From assembly GCA_037576195.1 (NCBI GenBank), contig CM075101.1, forward strand, positions 35,216,001 to 35,280,000: a stretch of DNA of 64,000 nt. Direction: 5' to 3'. The translations under genes and the position numbers were made by a program. Below, one piece after another: positions 47,806-60,500 of this stretch. This DNA comes from Phytoseiulus persimilis (Eukaryota > Arthropoda > Arachnida > Mesostigmata > Phytoseiidae). Positions within the stretch are counted from its first letter, which is position 1; every line of letters starts with the position of its first letter. The notes beneath the pieces are model-generated. The model made no database searches. It saw only the letters and a program-made list of their open reading frames with translations, and was not told where the DNA came from.

Positions 47806-48456
47806 CTCAGAACACTGAATAGGTCCTTCTAGCAGGAGAAAGTTCAAAATGGGCTATACGACGCTTTCGTTCAGCGCGTCTAGTCTCAGCCGGAGGCACT
47901 GGATCACGGAGCAGAAACTAGGGGTGCCAAGCAGCGTGACAAAACCTCCGCGTGATTCGAACCATCTGACGGAATTCACACGAAATCATGAGGCGAATAG
48001 TGAAATCTCAGGAATTGAACTTGGCCCTGGAAGCACAAGGCTCCTGCCGGGGGCCGCTGGACAAGATACGAACATCACCCAGCCGCTCAGAAACTATGTG
48101 GGGCGAAAATGCGGATGGAGGGTCAAGCCCCGACTTTGGATGGGAGTGAAGCGGGCACATTCAAACGCAAGGAGCTTAAAACCATGCTCGGCAGTCAATC
48201 GCTGTTGCCAACCCAGTTCAGAATTGAAGAGAGGGACGACTCGGTCGAGACCGCAGTCTATCGTATTAAATTTATTTACACGACTGAATGTACATTCTTT
48301 GCACAGTTGGTCGCCGCGAACCCAGGGCCGCAGGACAAGAATCCCTGAATCGCTTCGACTCGTCGATGAGCTGCTCTATCGCTATCTAGGTATCACGTGG
48401 GCCTGTACAATTTCGCAGACGATATGTTTCACAGTGAAATTGTGTCAGCTCGCTGA
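47806..48456. other. TMTC2 3'UTR and intergenic
   Basis: A minus-strand AATAAA at 48276-48271, about 180 bases past the TMTC2 stop. The long + strand frame 47849-48613 overlaps the TMTC2 3' end in antisense and is treated as a shadow. Confidence 0.6.
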
Positions 48457-50880
48457 TCATCTCGTGGTCTGCTTGTTGAGCAACTGTCTCAGTTTGGCGA
48501 GGTTCGCTTCTGTCTGCCTGTCCGACGGTTTGACACGGAGCGCCTCGAGATATGATTGTTCGGCCTCGTGCAACTTGCCGTTGACGTGGAGCATTGCGCC
48601 CAGATTCATTTGAGCGGCGGCATCTCTGGGCCGTAACTGAACCGCCTTCCTGTAAAACGACTCCGCCTCTTCGTTGCGCTTCGCCTCACGGAGGGCGCTA
48701 GCCGCCGCGAAAACCGTTCCGAAATCGTACGGCACGAGACGAGCCGCTTTCAAAATGACTTTGGCGGCATCCTGCAGCCGTTTAGCGTCCTGAAGGAACT
48801 GGCCGTAGTGGCGGTAAGAGTCGGCGTCGCCCGGTCGCAACTCGATGGCTTTCTTGAAGAGACCTTCTGCCTGAGCGGATTTATTCACACGGCTCAGAAG
48901 TTTGGCGTACGTCAACAACGCGGGCACATGGTCGGGTTTGACCTTCAGGGCTTCGAGGTACCACTTCTCGGCTGCGGTGAAGTTCTCTATCCGAGCATAA
49001 GTTTCCCCTATCATATTGTACAGCGATTGGGGCTGATACGAGCGGGGCATGGTGGCCACAGCTTTGTCGAACACTTTCAGAGCGAGGTGATGCTTCCCCG
49101 CATCTGTGTACAGTTTTCCCAGATTGTAGAGCGCCGAGGTTTTTGTGATTTCGTGCAGTTTGGGATCTTTGAGGCCCGTCCCATCGATTGTGGCCGTGTG
49201 TTTGAACACGGTCTCGGCCTCGGGTTTCCTGCCGAGGATTACAAGGATCAGACCGATGTTAAGGTGAGCCAAAGCCAACGTCGGCCGGTATTGAACGGCG
49301 GTCTGGTAACTTTCAAGCGCTTCGTCGTAGCGACCCTGCTCGTGCATCAGTAGGCCGAGATTGTAATGCACGTCAGCCATGTTCGGCCGGTGCTGTACCG
49401 CTTTCCTGTAGGCCTGTTCGGCCTCACTCTTCCGGCCCGCTTGACTCAGAATGTTGCCGAGGTTGCCGTAAGACTTCGGAGGATTGACAGCGATGCCTGA
49501 CTTGTACAAACTCTCTTCTGTCAGCCAATCCTCGTTCCGTTGCACGGTCCGAGCCATGTAACTGAGGGCGAGCAGCGCGAACGCCGTCACCCAGATGTAC
49601 TTGACGCTCGGCATGTTCTTCAGTAGATAATCCGCCCCGATGGCGATCAGGATGCAATAACCCATGGATGGAATGTAGAGCACTCGTTCCGCCACCACGA
49701 AACCCACGTAGAAGATAAGGTTCGACGCCGGTAGGTACGGGAGGATCAACATGGCCAAACCGAGAACGCCGGCATCAATCCTCGTGTTTGTCTCACACTG
49801 ACAGGGCTCGTCGTTGTTGTTGATGTTGCAAGTCGTCTCGGCGCGATTGTTCAGGGCCCGGAGTATCCGACTGCCGATGAAGTACAGGATAGAGTACAGG
49901 AACACGGTGAGAACGTTTCGGGGATCTTCGACCGACCGAATCAGGGGAATGGAATCCATGGACCAGTCGAAACTCAACCACTTCGGGTAGCAAAGCAGCT
50001 GGAGATTGACCACCGGCAGGTACAGAAACGTCAACGTTCTCGTCAGCAGAGACTTGTCGCTGGCGATCGGGTTATCCGAACTCGAGAACGACGGTTTCGT
50101 GAAGCCCATCACGTAGAGACGGATCGACAACAGCACGCACGCCGTGCCGGCTAGCGTTTTGAGGCCTTCTGTTTGGACCCGTTTCTTCGCCTTGTTCCGC
50201 AGCATGCCCACGATATCCATGACGCTGCACCGTTGCGTGACGAACAGATCGTAGACCGAGCAGACCGCCAGCACGGTGATGCCATGCTCCTTCGTCAGCA
50301 TGCTGGCCAGCGCGAGACATGACGTGGTTCGCAGATATGTTTTCTTGTGCAGCTTCGACTCGATGCTCTCACTGTCACGGCTTTCGCAGTATTTCATGTA
50401 TGCCACTAGCGCGAGCAGAAAAAACGCGCAGGCACCGACGTCGGCGCGACCGACCACACCGGCGACCGCTTCGGTGTGCACAGGATGCAGGGCGAACATT
50501 ATGCTGGCCAGAAACGTCGGCACCTCCTCCCAGTCGAACAACGTCCCGGCGAACCAGGCGAACAAGGCGGCCACGACCGCATGCAACAGCACGTTCAGTA
50601 GATGGTAACTCCGGGGCTCCAAACCACTGATGAGATAGTTGAGCCGGAACGAGAGGATGCACAGAGGCCGGTAGGACTTGTGGGAGCCGGGATTCGCCAT
50701 CGGCGTTCCCCAGAAGTCGTTCCTGAACAAGTTGAGGAGAGGTTCCGTTGGTCGGACGTCCTGGTTGCCCACGATAGCTCGGTTGTCATCGTAGGCGAAG
50801 TCTGCGGGAACTGTGTTCAGGTAGACCGCGATCGCCAATAGGATGGCAACAGCCACCACGAGCGTCGTGTTCGCTGCCAT
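48457..50880 (-). CDS. TMTC2: Protein O-mannosyltransferase TMTC2
   Basis: A single uninterrupted frame of 807 residues (human TMTC2 836). TMTC proteins are ER membrane glycosyltransferases that O-mannosylate cadherin extracellular domains. The N-terminal half is multi-pass membrane. It holds the conserved lumenal acidic motif FAYDDNRAIV (about 28-37), NDFWGTPM, the GSHKSYRPL block, HPVHTEAVAGVVGRADVGA, and the LTRTLTFLYLP and LSFDWSMDSIPL blocks of the DUF1736 region. These fit TMTC2 better than TMTC1 or TMTC3. The C-terminal half (from about 460) is an array of about nine TPR units (YNLGLLMHEQGRYDEALESY is one). The ATG has a strong context (GCC before, G after). No intron in 2.4 kb, unlike most neighbours. 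All family motifs are intact. Confidence 0.96.
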   Translation of the reverse strand: MAANTTLVVAVAILLAIAVYLNTVPADFAYDDNRAIVGNQDVRPTEPLLNLFRNDFWGTPMANPGSHKSYRPLCILSFRLNYLISGLEPRSYHLLNVLLHAVVAALFAWFAGTLFDWEEVPTFLASIMFALHPVHTEAVAGVVGRADVGACAFFLLALVAYMKYCESRDSESIESKLHKKTYLRTTSCLALASMLTKEHGITVLAVCSVYDLFVTQRCSVMDIVGMLRNKAKKRVQTEGLKTLAGTACVLLSIRLYVMGFTKPSFSSSDNPIASDKSLLTRTLTFLYLPVVNLQLLCYPKWLSFDWSMDSIPLIRSVEDPRNVLTVFLYSILYFIGSRILRALNNRAETTCNINNNDEPCQCETNTRIDAGVLGLAMLILPYLPASNLIFYVGFVVAERVLYIPSMGYCILIAIGADYLLKNMPSVKYIWVTAFALLALSYMARTVQRNEDWLTEESLYKSGIAVNPPKSYGNLGNILSQAGRKSEAEQAYRKAVQHRPNMADVHYNLGLLMHEQGRYDEALESYQTAVQYRPTLALAHLNIGLILVILGRKPEAETVFKHTATIDGTGLKDPKLHEITKTSALYNLGKLYTDAGKHHLALKVFDKAVATMPRSYQPQSLYNMIGETYARIENFTAAEKWYLEALKVKPDHVPALLTYAKLLSRVNKSAQAEGLFKKAIELRPGDADSYRHYGQFLQDAKRLQDAAKVILKAARLVPYDFGTVFAAASALREAKRNEEAESFYRKAVQLRPRDAAAQMNLGAMLHVNGKLHEAEQSYLEALRVKPSDRQTEANLAKLRQLLNKQTTR

Positions 50881-53768
50881 GGCAAGTGAGCGCGGTCTGG
50901 CGGCTCAGGAGTGTTTTGACTGACTCGGTGTCGGAGCCAGTGGTCGGGAGCGCAAGGGAGGCCAGAGGGCGCTCGGCTCGCTTTTGGATCATCGACTGAA
51001 GGCAAGGCACAGCACCAATCGGTCCCCACTCAACGTCGAGTGTGGCGTCGTCGCTCAGAACTCGACGAGAAGCCGAACGCTATGACGCAGAATTGCAAGA
51101 TTCGTTCCTTTCTGTGGGAATCGGCAGCCCACATGTTTAATTATTATTGTTATTATTGAACGCAGAGGGCGGAGTGAGGGACTGGTGTCCCCCGTTATTT
51201 ATGACTACATCCTCTTCGCCCCGTTCTTCCTCTTTCGCTGTCCGTATAATAATTATCCTCACTGAGGGACACGGTCGTGAGTTGGGGTGATTTATTTTCC
51301 TCCGGCCCCGATGTCTGATTTCTCCGACAAGTTCTCCTCCAGGAACAACTCACAGATATGGTCCTGCTTCCATGGAACAACAGGACCGAGCACGGGGCGA
51401 GTTGCCGAAAAAACAGAGTCTGGTACGATTACTTCTGAGATTCCGTTCGGAATGCAGCACCGTCGGGTGATCTGAACGTCTCACAGACTGGACCCCTGAA
51501 TTATTGATGATGTCTAATGCAGCCCCTGAAGTGTCACTGACGAACTAGACGGACTATTGCTTCGCCTCATGCAAAGAAAAGGACGACGGGGAGGGGAGAC
51601 ACGAACAATTGAAAGACAGAAGGAGCCGATTCCAACATCGGACCGAGCCAGCGTACATCGCAGTGAAATTATCTGTCTTCGGGCAACACGTCGTCTACCG
51701 AGAAGTCTTCGTAAAACATTCATGAGGCTCCCGATGCTGCCCGTCGATGAGTTTGCGCCGAGTTTTATTGTCGGCTGTGACTCTCGAAACGAGGGTTTCG
51801 AGGGCTCGACCTCCCGGCCGCTAGCACGCGGGCAAAATCAATGCCGGGACGTCATCAAAGAATCACAACGACGTCGAGGAACTTGTTCATTCCTGGTACG
51901 TCGTGTAGAGAGTGAGGGACTTCTCGTGCTAACCTTTACCCCTGAAGAGTCCCTCTCGTTTGAATCGGATTGCATCGCACCATTCAACGAGCCCACCCCA
52001 TGCTCCCCCGAGGCATGTCGGAGCTGTCGCTCCAGCCGATGCTGCTGTCGAAGCCTAAGGCACTCGAAACAATCGATATCGTTCGTTAGCCCTTTCTTAT
52101 CTTATCGTCGAGTTGCCACCCCAGAGATGGGTGACTGCCTGTTGGGGTTGCCGCGCTCAGGATACAATCGCTCTTCTCCTCATCTGCAAAGGCATCGAGG
52201 TATTCCACGCCTCGGCTGAGCCGGTCGGAACGGAACTTGAGGCCCAGTTACCCTTGACAGTGGTCTGAAATCCCCGAACTCCCGACTCGCTCATCCGATC
52301 GGTGAAGGCCCCCCTCACTACAGAGGTAGGCAACAACTTCGAGTCACACGACTCCGAAGATAACGGTCCACGGATGGATGTGTTGTCATATATAAATATA
52401 TATATATTTGTGTGAGGACTGTAGCACCTCTGATGGCATCACGCAGCCGCGGCGAAGCCACCGCTGACTGTTTTTGCATCGTGAGACGACAGGAGCTCCT
52501 CGGTGGGCGCGAGGTGGGGGATCCAACATCTGTGACACTCCTCATCCTCGTCGTGTTCGGCTACGTTGTCGCTGTCGTTGCTTCCAATGAATCCGAGCTA
52601 CAAACGAAGTCTTCCGAGTCGTCAGGCATCCCGCGCTCAGCGGCAGCCCGGGAGGGAAGAAAAAGCTGAGAACTTTTCCTCCCGAGTCCGTCTTTTAACA
52701 AATAATTGGGTTTACGAAGTCTTTGGCCCGCATCAATCATTCGACGACGACGGCGCTGCGCCATGTCTGGGGTTTGGTTACCTGAGATGCAGAATGAAGC
52801 AACACGCGACCGCCGTGGGCGAAGCCAGTGGCGCGAGGAGAAATACCGAAAATAATTTCCGTAGCCTCGAGGATTTCGTCGGAATAGTCCTCCGCCCGCG
52901 AAGAGCTCGATGTTCCACATTGGTCTTGTTCACAACTCGTGGCATGCGTCGCTGTCGCTACTCCGTCCGAGTGAATCAGCCGGTCCGCACGATTGTCTCC
53001 ATCCAGGACTCGTGTCGGGCGGGTTGCGAGGAGCGATGACGCAACCAGTGAGCTTTTCAGGAGCGTTATTAAGAACCATTACATTTTTTTCATCAAACCC
53101 ACCTCTCACGCTGCATTTTCCTCTTGCTGCCGCCGCCGTTGTTACTACTTCTACCCCAAGCGGACAGAGTAGCGAACCGACAGCAAGGCTATAAACCGGC
53201 ATGCGGGGCTGTCGTCCGCCCTCGTTCACTCGAGGTGCTAATGGATCACGCGATATCGCAGCTACCGAAATCTCAATAAGACCGGGATCTCAATTATTCA
53301 GCCGCCTCTTGGATTTTTGCATTTGACAAGCTCGCCGCCTGAATGTGGCAGCGATACAAATCTTCGCAGAATTTTGATCTCTGCGAGACCCGGAAAATTG
53401 TAAACGAAGGAAATTCGTGGACTCCGAGCTTCAAGGGTTGGATCTGATTGCTGGAGCACCGCGCCACATCCCACACGGGAAAAACTCGCTTTCGCTTCAA
53501 GCGAGCTGGAGGGGCGCAGAGTGGAAGCAAGAAGAAATATCTAGTGATAACCTTGTCATCGATCGGGAGAGCGTAGTCGGTGCCGATGAATATTTTGGAA
53601 TCAATGCTATCATTCACAATCTATTCATTACTTATTCTTCCCGAGCAAGCGATCCGACATCGTCAATGAACACCCGCCGCACCGTCGGCTCCTGGGTCGC
53701 TCCCCGCGCCCCCAAACAACTCTATCGGAATTAGCGGAAAACCGAAGGAACAGAAACGCATCGATTTT
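50881..53768. other. Unresolved stretch upstream of TMTC2
   Basis: The left end is the TMTC2 leader/promoter. A 220-codon + strand frame at 51557-52219, starting with ATG and containing a Cys/Ser/Arg-rich patch near its middle, has no recognised similarity. Minus frames at 53617-53294 and the + segment 53722-53792 (good GTGAGT donor) look exon-like but are unplaced. Confidence 0.25.
52387..52411. repeat. AT dinucleotide run
   Basis: A short TATATA microsatellite. Confidence 0.6.
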
Positions 53769-53895
53769 TCAGATATCCTCGTCTCGGCGCGGGATGATGT
53801 GAGTTTGCAGCCGACCTGCTAGGATGGGCTCCAGCTCCCTCAACCGCTTGTCACTCCATTTCGCTGCATCGGTCCGAACGCCTCGCCTGCTCGTC
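53769..53895 (-). other. Possible HIT-domain (FHIT-like) exon fragment
   Basis: A minus-strand frame ends with LQTHIIPRRDEDI and a stop. The end resembles the histidine-triad segment HVHIIPRR..D of FHIT-type dinucleoside hydrolases, but the first two His are missing and the rest of the domain is not found nearby. It could be a decayed fragment or coincidence. Confidence 0.2.
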
Positions 53896-56800
53896 CCGCT
53901 CAAAAAGCCGCTTCATCCGGATTATCACAAGATTAGCTTGAATTCTGGGAGATCGGCCGAGACGGGAAGAATAGAGTTCGCTGATTCACACTTCGAGATT
54001 CACCACAGTTGGAGCAAATCGGGGCTCCTGCCGAATTCGATTCTGTGTTCGTTCGCAATCTGCTCCGCATCTGCTCGAGCTGTGACAGCTTCAAATATAT
54101 GTATTCCCATTCGAGTTTGCTTTATGATCTCCTTCCCTCTCTTCCCCTACGGCAACAGTTGTAGTTCCGGCCAGAGTGCACGAAGAGTCGATTCCAGGAG
54201 TCTTTTCAGTCAATGAGAGCACCATTCCCAGAAGGAGTTCAAGCTGTGTGGCGAAGGAGGAGTCACTGCCGGCACTGAAATCGGAATGTCTGAGAAGTTA
54301 TGGAGAGCCCCACATTGAAACTCGTCGACCACAAGGAGATGTTGCAGATTCGCTGCGAGCTTCCCACAGTAATGGAATGTGCGTGCGAGTGAAGACACCG
54401 CTTTCGTTTGCCTGCTATCAACCTTCATTTCTTCCTCCGATTCCAAAATACAACACGCAGCTACTGGTCTCTGTTGTCAAGCAGGCACCGCGGCCTCTCT
54501 CCTGTGGATGGCTCCCGTTGGCGGACGGATATGAGGTGGGAGAATCGGCTTCAAGAGCAATATCATAAAAGCTCTTGTTCGAGATGCTGCCAATGATCAG
54601 GATTACTTGCAGAAGTTTCCACCTCGGTTGAGTTCGATCATGTCCCCGACTCCGATTCCTCACTAGCCCTTGAGTTGTCCGTGTGACTTACTCCTTCCGA
54701 TTTATCTACCTCCATGTGCAGTACCAAGCTCATTCCTAACGTTCAGCAACGAGCCTCAGTAGGGAAGGTGGAGTGTTGCATCTTTTCTTCCCGATTCGAG
54801 TTTCGTACGATGGATATTCCTGAGGTGTGTGTGAGTGTTGCGGAGCGGTCGCTCACCAAATGTTTCCCCAGCAATCGGTTCGAGGCCAGAGGTAATCGGT
54901 CTTCGTGACTCAGCTCCGAACGAGAGCTAGCGGAGAGCGTACAAGAACTTCACAACAGAGCTAGGGAAGGAGAAGAACGAGACGCGAAAGAAAGATCGGC
55001 CGTGAAGTCCGCTAAGCATTGATTCGACACGCGCAGTGAAGGGAAGAAGGAGAAAACAGGCGCGGTCAAAACACGCCGATCCACAATGAAGTCCTCAGGG
55101 CGAGCCGCGTTTGACATCCCCTGATGAGCCCACACTGCCAGGGTTTCGACCTATATGTAAGGCTCCCGACGCTTGGATTATAAGTTCGGAAAAATGTGAG
55201 TTTTTCCCTTTCTCAAACCCATCGAAGTCCAACAGTCGTTGAAACGATTAGTCCGAGGGAAATTTGGCGAGCTGCAGTAATTTGAATCAGAACATAACTC
55301 AGGATTTGAGAAAACTCTTATCGAACCCACACTCAGCCCTTAGCAGTTTCCACCGTCGGCTGCCGTAGCAGGGATGCTACCCAAGCGAGCCTTTGTGCGA
55401 ACCTTCGATATTTCCCCTACCGCGGAGTTTAGCATCAAAATGGCACCTTCCCGATGGGACCGCGAACGTTCTCCGTGACGAATGGCGCACCTTGTCGAAT
55501 CCTTTTATGGCTAGGGTCTAGTCTGTGAGGGTTTGGGCTTATTCTCCTCCTTCTAATGGGGCTCGGATGCGCTCCCCGAGGACAACGCTCGAGGATTAGG
55601 CTTGAGTTTCGGAGAGATTCTCAGCAGCGCGCCATTCTTTTTCCACTACGAGGATACCGAAGTACGCCAGCGTACAAAACCTGGTGTCGGAATAGTCGCT
55701 GTGCTCTCAACCCGTGGAGCAACGCGAAGTGAACGCGAGTTTCGTACTTGTCACGGGCAGATGGGATGAGTCGCACTGAAGGAACGTTGAAATCGAGCTG
55801 GTGAGGTATTTCCTCAATCGGAAATTCACGCAGCTCCTACTGATCCAAGAGTTTGTTGGTTCTTGTGTATCTTGCATTCGCTCCTCCATCCAGCGGAGAA
55901 GCGATACCTCCTTGTCTTCTTCTTCTTTCTTGGTCTTTGGCCTGCGGCTCCATCCGAGGAGCTTAAGTTTGAAATTCAATTAGGAAGACTTAGCCTTATT
56001 CTCGCTAATTAGCGTGATTTTCATTGGTTGCTTGTTTGAACATTTTTATTTTGAGCAATATTGACAGATGAAGCGAACCGCGGCCGCTTCGTGGCGTTTT
56101 TCCACCGGGGAATCTCGGCTCCAACTGGTTTTCATCGGGAACGTCTGATACCTCAATATCTCGAAAGAGACTTTGAAGTGGCTCGGAACTCATTACCGGA
56201 TGGATGGGCTTTGACTTTGAAAGGCATCGAGAGGTCTTTGAAACCAAGCTCGCCTCCGCGCGGTCGAGTTCGCTGCGCACCTACCGAACGGTCTCGAGGC
56301 GGTGGGTTACTCGGAAAACGTTCATAATCAGGGATCGATGAAAAGGTTCGGGCTCCGGAGCGTATTCCTCTCATGGACGAGTCAACAAACTCACGACAGA
56401 GTGAAATCCAATGGGGAGCTCCAAGTTGACCGTCTGCAAGCTCTACATGAGCGGAGCTGAACGGAAGCAAGGTGTTCCATAAGTGCGATCGACTAGCTGC
56501 GGTGTACAGCTGTTCCGTCGACGAATGCCTGCAATGAGCTTCGAGGCTGAGCGAGTAAGCTGTAAGTTATTAAGAGAGCCAGCAGCCCTAGAAGAGGCAA
56601 CATGGTGCACTCTGTGACAGGGATGATGGGAGGGCGTTTGCAGAGGGAGCGAATTTTTCATTTGCTCCGAGAGTCTAGTGCGTTTGCCGAAGCCCAAAAA
56701 GGTCACCGCCCTGTTTTCGTGGAGTCCAACAAATCGGGGTCGAAATAGATTCTAGTTCGCTCCTGGAACGTGTTCGAACTTTGGCGCAATCAATGCTCTT

Positions 56801-57373
56801 CGATGGGCCGTGATTTATTTTCGAACTTCTGATGGGCGATCGTCGCCTGCAAACCCGCGTCTGAGTTTGACTCGTCTCCGGTCATCGAAAGATTCACTTG
56901 AGGTTGCTGCCGATGCAAGAAGCCACGCGGGAGGAGAGGAATTGAAAGTGACATGCAGATGCCTATCGCGCACTCGCACTATCGAGTATCCATAAAGGAG
57001 TTATTTTGGACAGGAGTGTCCGATGGCCGGCGGTGAGGCCGCTGGGGGCAGCGGAGTGTCGCAAATCGAATTCAGCTCCCCGACGAGCTAACCGGGTTAT
57101 GACTGGGCTGACTCCAGCTCGTTGGTCGGTCCATCGGTCCTTCCAATCCCATTCTTGTCACTTCGTCGGGCGGGATGCAAAGGCAGCATTACAAGCCTCC
57201 ATGAAGATCGCAACCTTAGCCAGCAATTCTCGACTCCGAGCGATAGGCGGAAACGGGCGAGTCACGGGAGCGGTTCTCTCCGTCCCGGAATCCAATGAAC
57301 TTCCAGGTCATCTGTGAGGGGCCTATTGCAGGAACGATCTCTTACTGCTGAGCGGGAACTGCAGTCAACTCAC
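53896..57373. other. Unresolved stretch
   Basis: Overlapping open frames on both strands at 53824-54663 and 56005-56330. None has a recognised family or a consistent set of splice phases. Bases 54950-55700 show nothing. Confidence 0.25.
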
Positions 57374-57535
57374 GTTGGACGGCGCCTTTTCCGGACCACA
57401 CGTCTTGTTGTCGTCCACACCCTTCCCGTGCATGTCGATTAGCGGCGTAATCTTCGCAATTTCCGGTTGCCACTAGCCGACCAGTCAATGGAACACGCTG
57501 ACCACCATGACGAGGCCCAAATAGACCTTCCACAT
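57374..57535 (-). CDS. Secreted peptide exon interrupted by two in-frame stops
   Basis: On the minus strand an ATG at 57535 starts a signal-peptide-like run (MWKVYLGLVMVVSVFH). It is followed in the same frame by TGA, three codons, TAG, and then a well-composed segment (WQPEIAKITPLIDM ... KTCGPEKAPSN) ending at a strong GTGAGT donor after 57374. The segment between could be excised only as an implausible 24-base GT...AG intron. Possibilities are a mutated copy, a sequence error, an acceptor at TAG used with a different first exon, or stop readthrough. Downstream exons were not located. Family not recognised. Confidence 0.35.
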
Positions 57536-60500
57536 GACAGCGGGGCTGACACCCGTTTGCTGCAGCGAAAAACATGTTCATCCAAACACGGAGAGATTCT
57601 CACACGGCGAGGCCACAGCCGCGGGGTGACGCGGCGTAGGAAAACCTCGGCTGCGTAAAAGCAACAGGATCGAACCCCTCCCACTGATCAACCGAAGCAT
57701 GGTGAACTCCCTGGCGGTTGGAGACTTGCCGAAGACTCCTGAGAGTAGACGCCAGATAATTCGGAGACCAGCGAAACACCACCGAGCTCTCCATCCCAGC
57801 CTCCCTGACAAATCTTGACACCGACTATTTAGCGCATTGAGAGAGGAGTGTCGTTGGCATCTGGCTCTCCGCATGGAATATTCGGCTCTCGTGGCAACTC
57901 CTGAAGGAGGCGAATAATTATTCAGCGCGACCGAGAGGCCAATAAAGTCCACTCTCGGCATTTTCCCTGACCTCTGGGAGTGGACGAGGAGACTCGCTGT
58001 TTGTGCTCGCCTCACAAAATCTTCGTTTAATACCCGACGATCCGCGAAGCTGGGTCCTCGGTTATTCTCAAATCTATGGAATTCCTATTTCACGAAAGGA
58101 TTCGTATCCACATGAAGCTAGCTCACCGTTCCAAGCGCTGTTTGTTGAATGCTTCGGATGGGGGTTCTGCTTCCAGTTCCGAATTCTCGACGGGATGCGT
58201 CGGGGCGGACGGGGCTCCTTGAGCCATGTGCTCGTAAAACTTCGGAGAGCAGCAATTGAGCAGGTGGAAGATAGTTGAGCTGCTATTTTGCTCCGGGAGT
58301 TTCTTTCAGAGTTGTCAAGAGCCACTTCTCAAAGTTCGGCGAGTTGATCAAAGGGGTCGCGAACGAAGAAATGTTTGGTCGAACCATCATCCGAGCTCCG
58401 GGCGGATGGGGGGAGGAACTAGCGCCCGTTTGATTTGAAACGTTCCTCTTTTCCCAACGGGCACCTTCGATAAACTTCCGCAGTTCGTTCCTGCGCTGAT
58501 CAATTCGCGAACCTGGCTTCCAAAACTCGACCCGCTCCGACGGGCAGTTCGGAACGGTATTCTGATGCGCTGAACATGCGCGCTGTGGGGAATATGTCGC
58601 GAGGAGTCGCCGGCGAGATTTGGTTTCTCGCCCTGTAACGCTTGAGCCAACCGCAACTAATCTCACCACACTTACGAACAAGCCTCCCGGAGTGAGCCGG
58701 GCCGCGATGAGCGATTACCGTCGATATCCATACATATAGGCCCGTTGCCTGTCTGGTCCAGCGGTCGTTTGCCATACCTCGGAACAGCTTGGTCAAAGGA
58801 AGAAAAAAGGTCCACCAGGAGTTGTCCACGACCAACAAAAGACTCGGCACGCCCAGTCTTCGTGCGTATTCATCGACCCCCATTAGTCGCGCCCGCTTAT
58901 TCGGCCGCCGGCCGTCCCAACGAAGAACAGCGATCACGCCAACCAAAATGTCGAGGCGTCATCCGAAGTCACCGAAACCCAGAGATCGAGCTGTCTCAGT
59001 TGAGCTACTAGAGACTCGGAGCTGCATGTGAGAGGATTTCTTGTCGTCCATCTGCAGACGGCGGCGTGTTGCTCACCATCACCACTGCCGGTAACTTGAT
59101 TAGGAGACAACGGGCCACTTGGAGAACAAGGAGGGCCGGTGCCAATTGGGTTTGCCACTGCATTACCTCTCTCACCATCGGAGCGGGCACAAGATGGTCG
59201 GTTGGTTCGGGCGGTCGTTCTTTCGTTTGGACTGGCTGCCTTCGTACCGGGTCAAGGGTCATTCAACAAGCAGCACGCCCGCCCGCTGCCCGCCTCTTCT
59301 CAAAATTGACATCAATCTTCTCAATTCGTTGGTCAGCCGTCCGCATGTCGCAGATCGACACAAGTGCGCATCCGAACAGCCCGCTCAGCTCCATGAGGGG
59401 AATCGAGAGGACCTGTATCTCTACGGAAACCTTTGCACACTTGATCAAGTCTCTCTCAGTCTGGACTCGACCGAGGGTTCCACGAAAACGGTTGCCGAGA
59501 AGCGAGAGGCTCAGGTGAAGTCGTCTCGACGCGAAGGGGTTCCTAGTCGGACCGTCCGTAGTGTCCATCGATGTGCTTGGAACAACTGAATAACAATTTC
59601 GGAGGAGTCGACATCGTTCTGCCCCGCGAGTCCGCAAGCCGCCCTGGCAGTCGACAGGCGGCCAGCTGCCCTGCGCACGGCAGTCACTGATGGAGCAGCT
59701 GCCGTTTGGTTGTTTGGTGCAGTGCAACTCGTTCGTTCGTTGTTTCCAGCCGACGTGGCAGCAAATGGGGCTGAGAGGTAAGAGTAGTAGCCTTCGTTTT
59801 TGCACACTGCCAAGCGACTGACTCTTGCTTGGCAATAGAGCCCCCGACGAGGAAGGCAACAGAACGATTGAGTTTCAACGTCATAGCGAATCGGACTCAC
59901 GGCCTGTTCTCCCTCGAGTTTTTCGTTTGACTAGGCACGAGTGCCCGCAATTTCAACGTGCTGACATCGGGTTCGATGACTGTCGGAGACTTTCTTCTTC
60001 TTCTAGGAAAGCACGCAGTGAGGTGTCGGTTTAGGAGGATACGGCGGCCGCTATAGGATGTATTAAATGTGTCTTGGCAATGAGTAATGGGGCTCCCTAG
60101 GGCGAGCGATCCCGCTCCGTCCCTTCTCAGGGATTAGGACAAATCCGACAGCGAGCTCCGAGACACAGCTGGTGGTTGCTCGCTCATTATTGAATCGAAT
60201 GGAAAGCCATTCACCAAGCACGGAAGCAATCTTTGCGTCGTTGTCCAGCGTGAGCCTCAGACAGGTTTTCGCTCGTGTTGGCATGGAGTTTGAAACGACA
60301 CGAACCTGGCTTAGGCTTGAATCTGGAAGAGGAGCGGGACGCTCTCGAATAGGAGTAGAGCTCAGGAGAAAAGGACGAGGTCACCACTGCGGCCCAGTAT
60401 TGGTCACAGCTCGTTAGGAACGAGAAGCCGACAGCGACAACAAAAGAGAGCGAACGTGCTTGGCAAGCAGAAAACTTAGAAGAAAAAAGGTGCCGTGAGG

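Noticed and set aside
47849..48613. 254-codon + strand open frame
   Set aside because: It overlaps the TMTC2 3' coding end in antisense and has random-looking composition; open antisense frames are common opposite GC-rich genes.
59119..59859. Two long overlapping frames on opposite strands
   Set aside because: Neither shows a family motif, splice-phase support or a favoured strand; probably open by composition.
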